In this document: in pieces, positions 47,552 to 48,461 of the stretch
How the letters are laid out: each line of letters opens with the position of its first letter
How positions within the stretch are numbered: the stretch's first letter is position 1
Position numbers and translations under genes: made by a program
Virus record (IMG/VR): IMGVR_UViG_3300009788_000035
Location: 1-48,461 of that record
From: a virus
Length of the DNA stretch: 48,461 nucleotides
Strand: one strand, 5' to 3'
Notes under the pieces: model-generated
What the model was told of the DNA's origin: nothing
Database searches by the model: none
The model's input: the letters and a program-made list of their open reading frames with translations, nothing else

Positions 47552-47971
47552 TTATTTATTCCTAGTAAATTCCAGTATCTCTATCATTACTTTACGTGGC
47601 CTACTACAATTGTAACTGTTGTCTGCTATGTAGCCCTTAACTACCACACCCTCCAAGTGCATTATCTCTAGACGGGCATCCTGCTTAGCTTGCTCAAAGG
47701 ATACCTCTTGCCAGTCTAGGCCGGTGTAAATCCCAAGCTTACTCATGTTAGCCATGTAGTATACCTCGGCCTTCTCACACCATTTTAAGAAGGTTATTAG
47801 AGGAAACGGGCTACAGGTATCCGAGTACTCATCATCATAGATACTAACGAGGGCAGCATACAGAAGTGCCTTAGCTATACATTCTCGACGTGTAATCGAT
47901 TCCTGTACACGAGTGATATCCTCAAGATACTCTCCAAAGTACTGCACAAAGTCTTTCTTATCCGTAGTCAT
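47552..47971 (-). CDS. Hypothetical protein
   Basis: 139 residues from ATG at 47971, preceded by the cassette GGGGAGTAACGTAACT; an in-frame ATG 27 bases upstream lacks it. Helical with CIAKALLYAALVSIYDDEYS and FLKWCEKAEVYYMANMSKLG. Three or four cysteines. Not recognised. Confidence 0.65.
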   Translation of the reverse strand: MTTDKKDFVQYFGEYLEDITRVQESITRRECIAKALLYAALVSIYDDEYSDTCSPFPLITFLKWCEKAEVYYMANMSKLGIYTGLDWQEVSFEQAKQDARLEIMHLEGVVVKGYIADNSYNCSRPRKVMIEILEFTRNK

Positions 47972-47978
47972 AGTTACG

Positions 47979-48173
47979 TTACTCCCCATATATTTCAATT
48001 AGTCTAGCTACACTTAACCCAACTATCATAAGGGATATACACGCCCCGACAATAACGGCGATAATAATGGCGGGTGTGTATCCCTGCATACAGAAGTAGC
48101 CATCTATCAGAATGAAAGTAATAATAATTGTTAGGCTTAGTATAGTATCCTTTACGTTATTGCTAATTGTCAT
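47979..48173 (-). CDS. Small two-helix membrane protein
   Basis: 64 residues. Two hydrophobic helices (about 12-26, ILSLTIIITFILIDG, and 35-58) joined by YFCMQGYTP. AGGAGTAATAACTC upstream. Overlaps the preceding gene by 11 bases. Holin-like topology, but it belongs to the early arm, so a host-membrane role is as likely. Confidence 0.6.
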   Translation of the reverse strand: MTISNNVKDTILSLTIIITFILIDGYFCMQGYTPAIIIAVIVGACISLMIVGLSVARLIEIYGE

Positions 48174-48387
48174 GAGTTATTACTCCTGGCAATCCATACT
48201 TTTTAAAAGTTTCATCTGTACTCTCCATTTCTTCCCGTAATCTTTTCTGCCTTAATTTACTTGCTAACATAATACTCTTCCTCTTGAGTCGATTAGATTT
48301 AATTACTTCGATTGTGATTAGTATCAATAGCGGTAAATATATAACTGCCCACGCAATGTACAGAGTTTCTTGGGTAAGCTCTATCAT
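48163..48387 (-). CDS. Small protein with N-terminal membrane helix
   Basis: 74 residues from ATG at 48387 (preceded by GAGGAAAGTAACT); an ATG at 48402 lacks a ribosome-binding site. A hydrophobic helix (about 10-27, YIAWAVIYLPLLILITIE) is followed by a strongly basic cytoplasmic-type helix (NRLKRKSIMLASKLRQKRLR). It is the next gene after ardA across the contig junction; its first codons are duplicated at 1-49. Confidence 0.65.
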   Translation of the reverse strand: MIELTQETLYIAWAVIYLPLLILITIEVIKSNRLKRKSIMLASKLRQKRLREEMESTDETFKKYGLPGVITHDN

Positions 48388-48461
48388 AGTTACTTTCCTC
48401 ATAGTAGTTAATAGTTTAGGAATACATGCTTTCCAATAGTAAATATCTCCCCGCCAAGTTC
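48339..48461. repeat. Right copy of 123-bp direct terminal repeat
   Basis: Identical to 1-123. Removing one copy gives continuous genes across the junction: the membrane-protein gene and ardA keep their reading frames, as expected for a true circle or permuted molecule. Confidence 0.95.

Noticed and set aside
1-48461. tRNA genes
   Set aside because: I saw no cloverleaf-like sequence or GTTCGA-type T-arm in the gaps; a covariance search would be needed to be certain.
1-48461. CRISPR array, insertion sequence or integrase with attachment site
   Set aside because: No regularly spaced repeats, no transposase or recombinase motifs, and no repressor; the genome looks strictly lytic.

Overview
The window looks like the complete genome of a lytic, T7-like tailed phage (podovirus) of a bacterium, probably marine. 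Bases 1-123 recur exactly at 48339-48461, so the contig closes into a circle of 48,338 bp. It encodes the T7-type virion set (large terminase, portal, scaffold, capsid, two tail tubular proteins, internal virion proteins) and T7-type replication genes (primase-helicase, family A DNA polymerase, exonuclease, single-strand-binding protein, endonuclease I). I see no single-subunit RNA polymerase, integrase or repressor. That combination, with an adenosylcobalamin-type ribonucleotide reductase, recalls the SIO1/VpV262/cobavirus group (Zobellviridae); the assignment is inference from gene content. The sequence is AT-rich by eye. The host cannot be named from the sequence.

Layout: a non-coding hub of about 1 kb (3515-4518) separates two arms. 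The right arm (4519-31183, all plus strand) holds two very basic proteins, a LamG-type tail protein, a small gene group with a spanin-like lipoprotein, paralogous tail proteins, the packaging and head genes, the tail tubes, the internal virion proteins, a lysozyme-like protein and a fibre. The left arm runs leftward from 3514 through the contig junction to 31187 (all minus strand). It begins with small early genes (several membrane proteins, two new-looking paralogous families, the anti-restriction protein ArdA). A class I glutamine amidotransferase, a phosphoesterase and the replication genes follow. It ends with nucleotide metabolism, recombination, a second phosphatase and a zinc metalloprotease. 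The two arms meet tail to tail with a 3-bp gap at 31184-31186.

The arms fit a simple programme: the left arm acts on the host cell and copies DNA, the right arm builds and releases virions. Host-type sigma70 promoters are visible within the left arm, a strong one at 39430-39458 and a weaker one at 45854-45883. Many left-arm genes share one ribosome-binding and start cassette (GGAG-TAACGTAACT-ATG). Three identical 15-mers resembling that cassette lie in intergenic or gene-end positions, two of them in the hub.

The most unusual points are: a family A DNA polymerase whose exonuclease and polymerase halves are separate genes with an RNA ligase between them; a strong promoter followed by an RNA hairpin that hides the ribosome-binding site of a 31-residue peptide; three paralogous tail proteins with a short repeated motif shared with tail tube protein B, plus out-of-frame debris of one of them; a decayed second copy of the spanin-like lipoprotein start; a three-member family of unknown early proteins, one with a second strong in-frame start; and two adjacent early proteins with the same C-terminal tag GYITNPR.
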